DNA of 64,000 nucleotides, from assembly GCA_022414725.1 (NCBI GenBank), contig CM039464.1:30459761-30523760 (forward strand). Reading direction: 5' to 3'. A model generated the notes under the pieces. That model made no database searches. It was not told the origin of the DNA and saw only the letters and a program-made list of their open reading frames with translations. Shown here in pieces: positions 10,680 through 20,600 of this stretch. The DNA is from Microglena sp. YARC (lineage: Eukaryota > Chlorophyta > Chlorophyceae > Chlamydomonadales > Chlamydomonadaceae). Both the position numbers and the translations under genes were made by a program. Every line of letters starts with the position of its first letter. The stretch's first letter is position 1.

Positions 10680-10800
10680 TGTTACGAGAAATTGAAATTG
10701 AAATTGTTACATCTGAGTAATATGCCACTCTCAGGACGTGCAGTTAAGGACACCACTGCGTAAGCCGGAACTAGCAGTAGTCACCATCACTGCTACGAGA
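10680..10800 (-). repeat. Dispersed repeat family G, copy 2
   Basis: Reverse complement of 7055-7255: GAAATTGTTACATC, GGACGTGCAGTTAAGGACAC, GCGTAAGCCGG. It lies just 3' of the transporter stop codon and could therefore sit in the 3' UTR. Confidence 0.65.
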
Positions 10801-10904
10801 ACACATATAATGACACACACATGATGAGTAACGCTTGTGTTTGGAGCTACGCGTGGCAGCTTCCAGTCAGCTCCCTTTTCCTAGCCAGCTCCCTGAGCGA
10901 GCCA

Positions 10905-11015
10905 TTTGTTTCTAGTTGTGAAAGTTATTTACCCCAGGAGGAGGGTCTCCCTACACAAACCAGCGGCACCTAGGATTCAGTTCGAACGGCGTCGCCACTC
11001 CTACAAAAGAAAAGA
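10905..11015. repeat. Dispersed repeat family J, copy 1
   Basis: TTGTGAAAG, ACCCCAGGAGG, GGGTCTCCC, CAAACCAGCG and GGATTCAGTTCGAA recur at 59925-60020. The AGTTCGAAC core is loosely B-box-like, but no A box was seen. Confidence 0.6.
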
Positions 11016-11039
11016 AAAGAAAATTGTGTTAACTGCTGG

Positions 11040-11170
11040 TGATGATTAAATTTTTCTGGTGCCCTTAGGATTTATAGACAAAAAGACATAAGACATAACC
11101 ATTGGATTCCAAATGTGCCATTGGCTTGACGGAGTCAAGGGGGACGTATGAACATCATGCACAAAGAAGA
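11040..11170. repeat. Dispersed repeat family C, copy 1
   Basis: TCTGGTGCCC, TCCAAATGTGCC, GCTTGACGGAG and AAGGGGGAC..AACATCAT are shared with 28055-28165 and 29940-30045. Confidence 0.65.
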
Positions 11171-11224
11171 ATATAAAATAAATTGCCTGTGCCAATCTGT
11201 TACAACTGGCTAAGCCCCAAGATG

Positions 11225-11345
11225 TCAAAAGTTCTGGAAAGATTATTCTGCCAGCTTCCAGTTGCACTACGTAGCAACAGGTTTGGTTGGGCAGCAAGCC
11301 AGGGGAGCTGCTACTGGTAGCTGACAAGAAAAACCATGGCATGGA
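11225..11345. repeat. Dispersed repeat family E, copy 1
   Basis: TAAGCCCCAAGAT, GTTCTGGAAAGA, ATTCTGCCAGCTTCCAG and GGTTTGG match 38385-38490. Confidence 0.55.
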
Positions 11346-11494
11346 TCACTGATATGGACTCCATAAGTCTGTGTGGGAAATCATGCTCTTTATCTTGAAA
11401 CATGTTTACATAATGGTAGATACAATTTATTCAGTCTATACACCTGCCCTTTATTGGGTGGTAAATGTCACTTAATGCATTCCGTTGAACTAGT

Positions 11495-11622
11495 TGTCTG
11501 TGCCTTCCAACCATTTGTTTGTACCGTTGAACCATTTGTTTGTACCTTTGAACCATTTGCTTGTACCGTTGAACCATTTGTTTGTACCGTTGAACCATTT
11601 GTTTGTACCGTTGAACCACTTG
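11495..11622. repeat. 21-bp minisatellite TTGAACCATTTGTTTGTACCG, about five copies
   Basis: Short homogeneous array. All frames stay open across it, giving spurious VEPFVCT and WFNGTNK repeats. Confidence 0.92.
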
Positions 11623-11753
11623 AATTGAGTATTTTGCTGACTAAGACAGCAAGCAGTCTTGAAGGATGGATCCGTGTAACCAAGTTGAAGTTGAAGCGCT
11701 GTAAGCAAGGTATCAAATGGTTATTAATTGTAAATGTTTATAAAATTAATCAA

Positions 11754-11786
<33 letters not shown>

Positions 11787-11790
11787 GGGG
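11754..11790. repeat. Poly-G run
   Basis: More than 30 nearly uninterrupted G residues, with one A near the end. Confidence 0.95.
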
Positions 11791-12038
11791 GGTCAAACAA
11801 TGCTAGACCCACCACAACAAAGTGTGAAGAGACCCTTCTGCAGCCCCAGGCTCCGAACCCCACTATACAGCCATTATCTCAGCCACCACTTAGTGTTATG
11901 TTGTCCAAGTAGGCCCATTTTGTAGGGTTTCTAAAGGCCTATCCATTGGTGCTGGTCTCGTGACCATTGGGAATGGTTGAAAAGGGGAAATCACTAAGAA
12001 TGTTACATTGTTTGGTGGGGCTTGTATCGATATCATCA

Positions 12039-12160
12039 GGGGACGTAGCTCAAATGATAGAGCAGTCGCTTAGCACGCGACAGGTAGGGGGATTGATGCC
12101 TTCCGTCTCGGCGAGCAGCCAAATCGCTGGCTGAAGCTATGTAACCAAGTTCAAGTTTTG
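12039..12160 (+). mobile_element. SINE with tRNA-Ala(AGC)-like head
   Basis: 12039-12110 folds like tRNA-Ala: the 5' arm GGGGACG pairs with CGTCTCG at 12104-12110 at six of seven positions. TAGCTCAAATGATAGAGC gives the D arm, CGCTTAGCACGCG an AGC anticodon loop, and GGATTGATGCC a degenerate B box. T-stem wobbles and the terminal mismatch argue against a working tRNA. The head is followed directly by the tail GCGAGCAGCCAAATCGCTGG plus CTGAAGCTATGTAACCAAG, which recurs alone at 8196, 13300, 16253, 16711, 23405 and 39868. Confidence 0.8.
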
Positions 12161-12443
12161 GTGGGGCTTGGGGGTCAGGGCCCCTTGGCCCTTTAATTTG
12201 CCCACCCTCAAAATTCTCAGTTAGTCAACCAGGTCTTGTCTACTGCACTTGTAGCAGGAAGTGCCCTTTGATTTTGGGTCAATCAAATAACATCAAATGG
12301 CCTTAGGCATCAGGACGAAAACAGCACACAATGACGGAAAGGAAAGAAGCAGAGATCTAATATAAGGTCTCGATCTGTTATCTGTTGTAAACGAGTTGGC
12401 TAGGGCTGTGTGTGTGTGTGGTGGTGGGGAGGAGAGACCCTGG

Positions 12444-12444
<1 letters not shown>

Positions 12445-12475
<31 letters not shown>
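12445..12475. repeat. Poly-C run
   Basis: 31 consecutive C residues. Confidence 0.97.
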
Positions 12476-12478
<3 letters not shown>

Positions 12479-12663
12479 CCTCCCCTGGGCAGAATATGTG
12501 GTGGATCTCACCCAAATCGCATTTGGAGTGGTATTTAGTAGAGGAACACCCCAGTTCCACTCCCATGTCATTCTGAGGGCTTGAAAAAGTACCTGAATTG
12601 CAGAGGGCAGTTAGAAAGGTTTGTTCTAGAACCTTTGAAAGGGAATTTTTGAAAATCTGTCTT

Positions 12664-12664
<1 letters not shown>

Positions 12665-12708
<44 letters not shown>
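12665..12708. repeat. Poly-C run, 44 bases
   Basis: The longest homopolymer in the window. It is followed by two copies of AGGCCCATATCTCCTCCA (12710 and 12768). Confidence 0.97.
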
Positions 12709-12964
12709 AGAGGCCCATATCTCCTCCAGTAATAATAAGTAGGGGGTCATCATAGGGTGTATCCCAGAGGCCCATATCTCCTCCAATTATTAGAATTAGG
12801 GGGTCAACATAGGGTGTATAGTGATCCTATCAAGGAGCTCTATCAACTTGTGCTCTTACATTTGGATTTGAGCAAAATTTGACAAAATGGTCAAGCATAA
12901 TAGCAAGAATGCCCCCTTTCCTATGCCTGATTGTACAGCCTAGGGTACAGCCTATGTATGTCTG

Positions 12965-13020
12965 TATGTTACAGTCTAGGGGTAGCCTGTTAAGCTTAAG
13001 GGACTTGCCCGACCTCAAAT
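12965..13020 (-). mobile_element. LINE-A 3'-terminal fragment
   Basis: GTTACAGTCTAGGGGTAGCC then AAGGGACTTGCCCGACC is the reverse complement of the LINE-A end at 45065. Confidence 0.6.
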
Positions 13021-13057
13021 AATCAAGATAACTCGCACTCACACCAGAGTACAACTT

Positions 13058-13206
13058 CTTGCCAAATTGGTCAGCGCTTTTTAGTGCAAAAAGAGCACAA
13101 ACTGCGCGCTGCGCCCACAGGGGGTTGAAAAAACTGCGCGAAACGCGCAGAGGGGCTAAAAAAGGCAGCACGGCACCACGCTGCCGCGCGCGCTTAGTAG
13201 TACCCT
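13058..13206 (+). repeat. Dispersed repeat family H, copy 2
   Basis: Matches 7330-7520 in the same orientation, including the CTGCGCGCTGCGCCCAC and GGGGCTAAAAAAGGCAGC blocks and the closing TACCCTGA. Confidence 0.65.
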
Positions 13207-13299
13207 GACTCACACGCGTATCCATTTTCTTACTTTCACTAGCGCACACAATCACATACACACCACCACCAATGGGCTATGTCTTGTGCAGTTCCCTTG

Positions 13300-13342
13300 G
13301 AAAAGTGAAGCTATGTAACCAAGTTCCAGTTCTTGGAAAAGT
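13300..13342 (+). mobile_element. SINE tail fragment
   Basis: GTGAAGCTATGTAACCAAG followed by TTCCAGTTC is the tail of the tRNA-Ala SINE without its head. Confidence 0.5.
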
Positions 13343-13374
13343 GATAAGGGTTTATCCTTACTGTATGCAACACA

Positions 13375-14185
13375 GTGCAATAGCAGTTGTCAGCCAAGCC
13401 TAATGGGTGACATTTTAGCTGCCTTGCGTAGTTTGCTCGGAGATAGTGGCGAGGGCCCTACACCTCAGATGCATGACAGTGCCATAATGGTAGCCATGGC
13501 GGCCTCCTTGTCAGCCAAGTCTAATTGGCAACGTCTGAGCTGCCTTGCGCAGTTTCATTGGCGAGAGTCGTGAGGGTTCCCCATCATGTGTGTGTGACAG
13601 TGTCATAGCAGTGGTCATGGCAGCTCCCTTGTCAGCCAAGCCTAATAGATGACATCTTAGCTGCCTCGCGTAGTTTGCTCGGAGGTAGTGGTGAGGGACC
13701 CCCACCTCAAATGCAACACAGTGCCATGGTGGTGGTCGTGGTGGCCTCCTGGGCAGCCAAGCCTAATGGGTGACGTCTTAGCTTCCTTGCGCAGTTCCCT
13801 TGGGGAGAGTCGTGAAGGCCCCCCCCATCTAAGGCCCCCCCATCTAAGGCCCGTGAAGGCCCCCCATCTAAGGCCCCCCCATCTAAGGTGCGTAACAGTG
13901 CCATAGCAGTGGTCATGGCGGCCTGCTGGCCAGCCAAGCATATTGGGTGATGTCTTAGCTACCTTGAACAGTTTGATTGGAGAAAGTGCTGGGGATTCAA
14001 CATTTTGTGTGTGGGACAGTGCCATAGCACAGTAACTTGGCAGTGGTCATGGCAGCCCTCTGGCCAGCCAAGTATAATGGGCGATGTCTTTGCTGCCTTC
14101 CGCATTTCCCTTGGGGACAGTAGTGAGGGTTCCCCATCTTGTGTGTGTGACAGTGCCATAGCCGTGGCCATGGCGGCCCATCGGG
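13375..14185 (-). repeat. Tandem copies of the terminal-exon 3' end, 115-130 bp units
   Basis: About seven diverged copies downstream of the terminal exon of the large minus-strand gene. On the minus strand each carries a version of MALSHTQDGE..SLSPREMRKAAKTSP and LGWP. The same unit ends the exon at 14186-14645. Several copies stay open through the unit, others are shifted. This is terminal-exon duplication past the stop codon. Confidence 0.85.
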
Positions 14186-14645
14186 TTAGCCAAGTCTATT
14201 GGGCGATGTCTTCGCTGCCTTCCGCATTTCCCTTGGGGACAGTCGTGAGGATTCCCCATCTTGCGTGTGTGACAGTGCCATAGCCGTGGCCATGGCGGCA
14301 CCGGTTGGCCACAGCAAGTAGCGCATAAGCCAGGGATGTGGTGAGCCCTTCCTGCGGGGGCTGGGTGGTGCCGACACACCAGAACCAGTAGCACCAGCAC
14401 CACCAGTAGTAGCAGCACCACCAGCACCAATACCCAGCGAAAACAATGAGGAACCAGTACGCTGCTGGGCCCTTCCATGTCCTTCTCTTTCTTTCTTGGT
14501 ATTCAGGGCAGATGAGGCATTGGTGGTAGCAGGGTCCCAGCCACCACCAAATTTCCCATTCCTAGCTGTGCTCTTTCTTCGATTGGTTGCACGCGGGTTC
14601 TGCAGTATCCTTGATCCTGAGTCGTGCGATGGCCCCAAGCTTGTC
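14186..14645 (-). CDS. Terminal exon of the large repeat-protein gene
   Basis: Starts after ATGCGTAG and reads TSLGPSHDSGSRILQNPRAT..., then a Gly/Ala/Thr-rich stretch (GIGAGGAATTGGAGATGSG), SAPPSPRRKGSPHPW and MALSHTQDGE, with a stop at 14186-14188. Its phase 2 start matches the AG-ending donor at 17234, completing an Arg codon. No domain recognised. Both edges are amplified: the acceptor side at 14646-15545 and the stop side at 13375-14185. Confidence 0.55.
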
Positions 14646-17600
14646 CTACGCATGTTGTCAAGGTGTTGTTTGTATTTGCTCAATGTGTTGTTTGTTGTTT
14701 GCATGTTGTCCTACGCATATGGTCAAGGTGTTGCATGTTGTTTGCATGTTGTCCTACGCATGTGGTCTAGGCATTGTTTGTATGTGACCAAGGTGTTGCA
14801 TGTTGCTTGCATGTCGTCCTACTGGTGTTGCATGTTGTTTGTATATGGTCAAGGAGTTGTTTGTATGTTTTTTTCATGTTGTCCTTTGCATGTGGTCAAC
14901 GTGTTGCATGTTGTTTGCATGTTGTCCTACGCATGTGGTCAAGGTGTTGCATGCTGTTTGCATGTTGTCCTACGCATGTGGTCAAGGTGTTGCATGTTGT
15001 TTGCATGTTGTCCTACGCATGTGGTCAAGGTGTTGCATGTTGTTTGCATGTTGTCCTACGCATGTGGTCAAGGTGTTGCATGTTGTTTGCATGTTGTCCT
15101 ACGCATGTGGTCAAGGTGTTGCATGTTGTTTGCATGTTGTCCTACGCATGTGGTCAAGGTGTTGCATGTTGTTTGCATGTTGTCCTACGCATGTGGTCAA
15201 GGTGTTGCATGTTGTTTGCATGTTGTCCTACGCATGTGGTCTAGGCATCGTTTGTATGTGGTCAAGGTGTTGTTTGTATGCCATGTGTTGCATATTGATT
15301 GCATGTTGTCCTAGGTATGTGGTCAAGGTGATGCATGTTGTTTGCATGTTGTCCTATGCATGTGGTCAAGGTATTGTTTGTATGTGGTCAAGGTGTTGCA
15401 TGTTGTTTGCATGCTGCCCTACGCATGTGGTCAAGGTGTTGTTTGTATGCCATGTGTTGCATGTTGTTTGCATGTTGTCCTAGGTATGTGGTCAAGGTGT
15501 TGCAGGTTGTTTGCATGTTGTTTGCATGTTGTCCTAGGTATGTGGTCAAGGCATTGTTTGTATGTGTATATCAGGCGTCTGTTAGTATGTTTGTTCGATA
15601 GTTTGCTTGTGTGTTTGTTTGATAGTTTGCATGTTTGTTTGATAGTTTGATATTTAGTTCCATAGTTTGCATGTTTATTTGATCGTTTATTTGATTGTGT
15701 CTGTATGTGCTCAAGCGCTTATGGGTCAATATGTTGTCATATATTTCTTGGTTTAAATGAAGTTTGGAGAAAAGCGTTTTTCACCAAGAATTCCTTACTT
15801 TGTACCACAATTTACGATGCTTAAATGTGGGCCAAACATGATTTCCTTAGTGCTTCATGAGGGTCGACATATATCTTGACAGGTCTCTCAGGCTCCTGAG
15901 ACACCATCTTCATTTTTGGGGAAGCCCCTTCTTCTGGGGGGCGGGAGCCCCCAGTGTTACCCATTTGTTGGGTCGACCGCCTGACCATGATGAAGCCAGA
16001 CACGTCAGCCAACAGTCTTGTAACTAACTCGCTTCCCTTGCCACCTGTTGCTCCGTCGCGATCACTCTCCGCCAATGTTTAGCGTCGCAGGCGACGCTGC
16101 ATCAAACTTGTCCATCTTTATTTTCCCAACTTTATTTCTTAATTTCGTTTTAGCATTTTTATTTTGCATCTTCATCTCCGCCAAAGGCAGTGAAATATTG
16201 GTACATTTTATTCCCTGCACAATGTATGCAACTGATGTTAATGTTACTCCCGAAGACGGCAAGTAGCCAAATTGCTGGCTGGAGCTTTGTAACCAAGTTC
16301 AATTTCAAGCTATGCATGAGAAGTGGAGTGTGAGTGCAAATTCTGGTAAATGACAGACTAAAAGAGAAGGGCTGCATGTGTGTGAGTGTGTGTGTGTTGG
16401 GGTTGGGGGGGTTGGGGTTGGGGGGGGGGGAGCTGGCGTCCTCCATCGTGGCATCTTCCATGTTGGGCAGTGCAGGTATTCATAGGGGCTTCATAGGGGT
16501 TGTATTCATAGAGGCTTCATAGGGGTTGTATATATATACATAAATGGAAAATGCCAGACTACAAGAGGAAATGACAGTCTCCACTCATTTAAGTACAGCT
16601 CCAATTGAACTTAGTATGAACTCAGTGTCAACTTAGTGTGAACTCAGTGTCAACTTAGTATGAATGCAGTGTCAACTTAGTGTGAACTTAATTTGAACTT
16701 AGTATGAAATCAGTATGCCTGGCTGAAGCTATGTAACCAAGTCCACGCTCCAATTGAACTTAGTTATACAGATTTATCCAGGTTTGTAGCAATTCAGCGG
16801 ATGATTTGGGATCGACAGTCGTAGGTCGTACTTCTTACCTCGACCTTTTCAGGCCAGATGTATGACAATTCCAGGTCAAATTTGAAGTACGCCCTACTAC
16901 CTATTTCCAAAAATCGATTCCCAAATGATCCGCTGAGTGGCTATGAACAAACCCATATAACTCTAGGTACCAGAAAATCAGGCAAATACCCTCCACTCCT
17001 TGCCGAGTCACCTTGAGACGGAAAACTAAGGACACTAGGACAGATTAATCCAGGTACAAAAAACGAAATATTGATAAGTACCCACAACATACCTATTCAC
17101 TGTTGCAAATACCCTCCACCCCTTGCCGAGTTACCTTGGACCGAAAACTAAGGACACTAGGTCCACACTTAATAGGACAGATAAGTCCAGGTAAAAAAAC
17201 AAACCAAGGTACCAACAACATGCAGGCGCATACCTATTCACTGTTGCAGAGGATGCTCCACTCCCTGCAGCATCAACTCGGTCCAGATAACTAGGGACAC
17301 TAGGCGCACGCTGGGGGCCACCTGTTAGCCCCATATTTGCACTGCTTGCCTGCTTGTTGTCATTGCATTCATGCGCCTGCCATGACACCACTCCATCATC
17401 ACAAGGGACACTAGGTGCACGCTGGGGGCCACCTGATAGCCCCATGTCCCCAATGCTTGTCTGCTTGTTGTCCTTGCATTCATGTGCCTGCCATGACACC
17501 ACTCCATCATCACGAGGGACACTAGGCGCAAGCTGGGGGGCACCTGTTAGCCCCATTTTTGCACTCCTTGCCTGCTTTTTATCCATGCATTCATGCGCCT

Positions 17601-20600
17601 GCCATGGCGCTACGCTATCTCCAGAGCAGCTGGCACCTGGTACCACAGCAGGAATACATCCCCCGCCTGTCTCTGACTGTCGGTCTTTCGAAGAGCGTAG
17701 CCACCGTGCATGGGGGAACTTGAGTTGAACCTCATGTGGGGCATCCTCCAGTTGACTGGTACCTACTCCCCTGGCAGGAATAGACCCACCATCCGCCTTC
17801 AGTTGGCTTTCTTCTGAAGAACGGAGCCACCGTGCATGGGGGAACTTGAGTTGAACCTCATGTGGGGCATCAATTAGTTGGCTAGGACCTGCTCCTTCGG
17901 CAGGAACAGAAACACCATCCGCCTTCAGTTGGCTTTCTTCTGAAGAACGCAGCCACCGTGCATGGGGGAACTTGAGTTGAACCTCTTGTGGGGCATCACT
18001 CATGTGTCTGGTACCTGGCACCACATCAGGAATACATCCCCCACCCGTCTCCGAGTGCCTCTCCCCCACAGGACGCAGCCACCGTGCGTGTGGGTGCAAA
18101 CCTTGGACATCTTGTGGGGCATCACTCAGTTGACTGGTACTTGCTCCCACACCAGGAATAGATTCCCCACTCGCCTGTGATCGCTTTTCACCTGAACAAC
18201 GCAGCCACTGCGCCTGGGGGAACATTCGCTGCGCCTCTTGTGGGGCATCTCTCAGCTGACTGGTACCTGCTACCACACCAGGAATAGACCCACCATCTGC
18301 ATTTGATTGCTTTTCACCTGAAAAAGGCAGCCACTGCGCTTCGGGAAACATTCGCTGAACCTTTAGTGGGGCATCCCTCAGCTGACTGGTACCTGCCCCC
18401 ACATCAGGAATGGACCCACCATCTGCATTTGATTGCTTTTCACCTGAGGAACGAAGCCACTGCGCCTGGGGGAACATTCGCTGAACCTCTAGTGGGGCAT
18501 CTCTCAGCTGACTGGTACCTGCCCCCACATCAGGAATAGACCAACCAGCTGCATTTGATTGCTTTTCATCTGAAAAACGCAGCCACAGCGCTTCGGGAAA
18601 CATTCGCTGAACCTCTAGTGGGGCATCCCTCAGCTGACTGGTACCTGCCCCCACATCAGGAATAGACCTACCATCTGCATTTGATTGCTTTTCATTTGAG
18701 AACCTCAGCCACTGTGCGTGGGGGTGCATTAGCTGCACCTCTTGTGGGGCATCACTCAAGTCTTCATCTCCAAGCTCATGTACATCGGATGCTCTTGGCG
18801 ATGGAGGCGACGGTACATCGGATGCTCTTGGCAATGGAGACGGCGGTACATCGGATGCTCTTGGCGAAGGAGGCGGAGGTTCAACGGATGCTCTTGGCGA
18901 TGGAGGCGGTGGTACATCGGATGGTGATGGAGGCGGGGGTAAATCGGATGCTCTTGGCGATGGAGGCGGCGGTACATCGGATGGTGATGGAGGCGGCAGT
19001 ACATTGGGTGCTCTTGGTGATGGAGTGGATGGGAGGTACCCTAAGTCCAGAAGGTCAGATCCATGGGGGGGATGAGCACGTGCTGGGCTAGGGGATGGCG
19101 TAGACGGCACTGAGCTGACGGGTTGGTGCCCCATGGGCTGGGGGTGAGAGACCCGGGGGGATGACTGGGGGTGGAGGTAGATGGTGGATAGTGCGGACAG
19201 CCATGCTCTTGGGGATGAGGACTGCTCTCTAGACTCAACTCCAGCAGAAAATGATGTGGGATCAGATGAGCAAGCCTCATCACTTGTGATCTCAGGGTTA
19301 CCAGCTTTGCATGCCTGCTGCTGCTGCTGTTGCTTCTCCAGGTGCAGGAGCTCCAGCTTGTGTTGCTGTGCATGATGATGCTCCACCTGTTGCTCTTGCT
19401 CATGGCTGTGATACTGATGCTCATGGTGTTGGTATTGCTGCTTCTGCTCAAGGTTGTGATGGTGATGCTCGTGATGATGCTTATGGCTGTGCTGTTGCTG
19501 TTCATGTTGTTGGTACTGCTGCTGCTGCTCAAGGTTGTGCTGGTGCTGGTGATGCTCATGATGATGTCCCACCTGCTGCTGATGCTGCTCATGGCTGTGC
19601 TGTTGCTGTTTATGGTGTTGATACTGCTGCTGCTCCTCAAGGTTGTGCTGGTACTGGTGATGCTCATGATGACGCTCCACCTGCTTCTTTTGTTCAAGGC
19701 TGTGCTGCTGCTGCTGTTGTTGCTCGTGATGGTGGCTCTGCTGCTGTTGCTGCTTAAGTCCAAGCTGCTGTTTCTCAAAGCTGTGCTGGGGTTGGTGATT
19801 CTCATGGTGCTGGCAAAACTCCTGATCTGCTGGTTTATTTTCCTGCTGCTGCATTGCAGTGAGATCCCAGAGGGCCCCAGGGCTCAGATCCAAGCTGTAT
19901 TCGACAGCTGGATAGTCATACTCAGCTTTGGTGACTTCATTGTAAGAACCTTGTGTCAAACGTGAAAGCCATTCTGTATGCATTGCACTGGGCTGCTGGG
20001 AGGCCCCAGGGCTCAGATCTAAGCTGTATTCGACAGCTGGACAATCATACTCGGCTTCTGCAAAGTTATATTCTGCAGCTGGACAGTCAAATTCAGCTTC
20101 GGTGACCTCATCGTAAGAACCTTGTGTCAAACGTGAAAGCCATTCTGTCTGCATTGCAGTGGGCTGCTGGGAGGCCCCAGGGCTCAGATCCAAGCTGTAT
20201 TCGACATCATACTCCGCGTCTGGACAGTCATACTCTGTAGCTGAACAGTCAAATTCAGCTTCGGTGACCTCATCGTAAGAATGTTGTGACACATGTGAAA
20301 GCCATTCTGTCTGCATTGTGTTGTGTTGTGATCTGCGTTGCGTAGTTTTGTGATCTGCATTGAACTGACAGGTGCCGGTGGTGTTATCCTGAGCGAGGGA
20401 GCAGCTGGAAGTGAATGAGTAGGACCTCTTGATGGGGTCTGTTAAGTCTGTTAGAGGGTGCAGTGCAGCTTGCGACAGCAGAGCCTGTTGAAAATCTGTT
20501 GGAGGGTGCAGTACGGCTTGGAGTCTGCTGGAGTTTGTAGTACAGCTGGTAAGTCTGTCGGAGGGTGTAGCTTGAGGCAGCAGATGCTGCATGCTCTGAT

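Noticed and set aside
12039..12110. Functional tRNA-Ala gene
   Set aside because: Mismatched first pair, wobble-rich T stem and direct fusion to the SINE tail; more likely a SINE head.
15821..16075. 84-codon open frame on the - strand
   Set aside because: Coincides with element family I; other copies do not preserve the frame.
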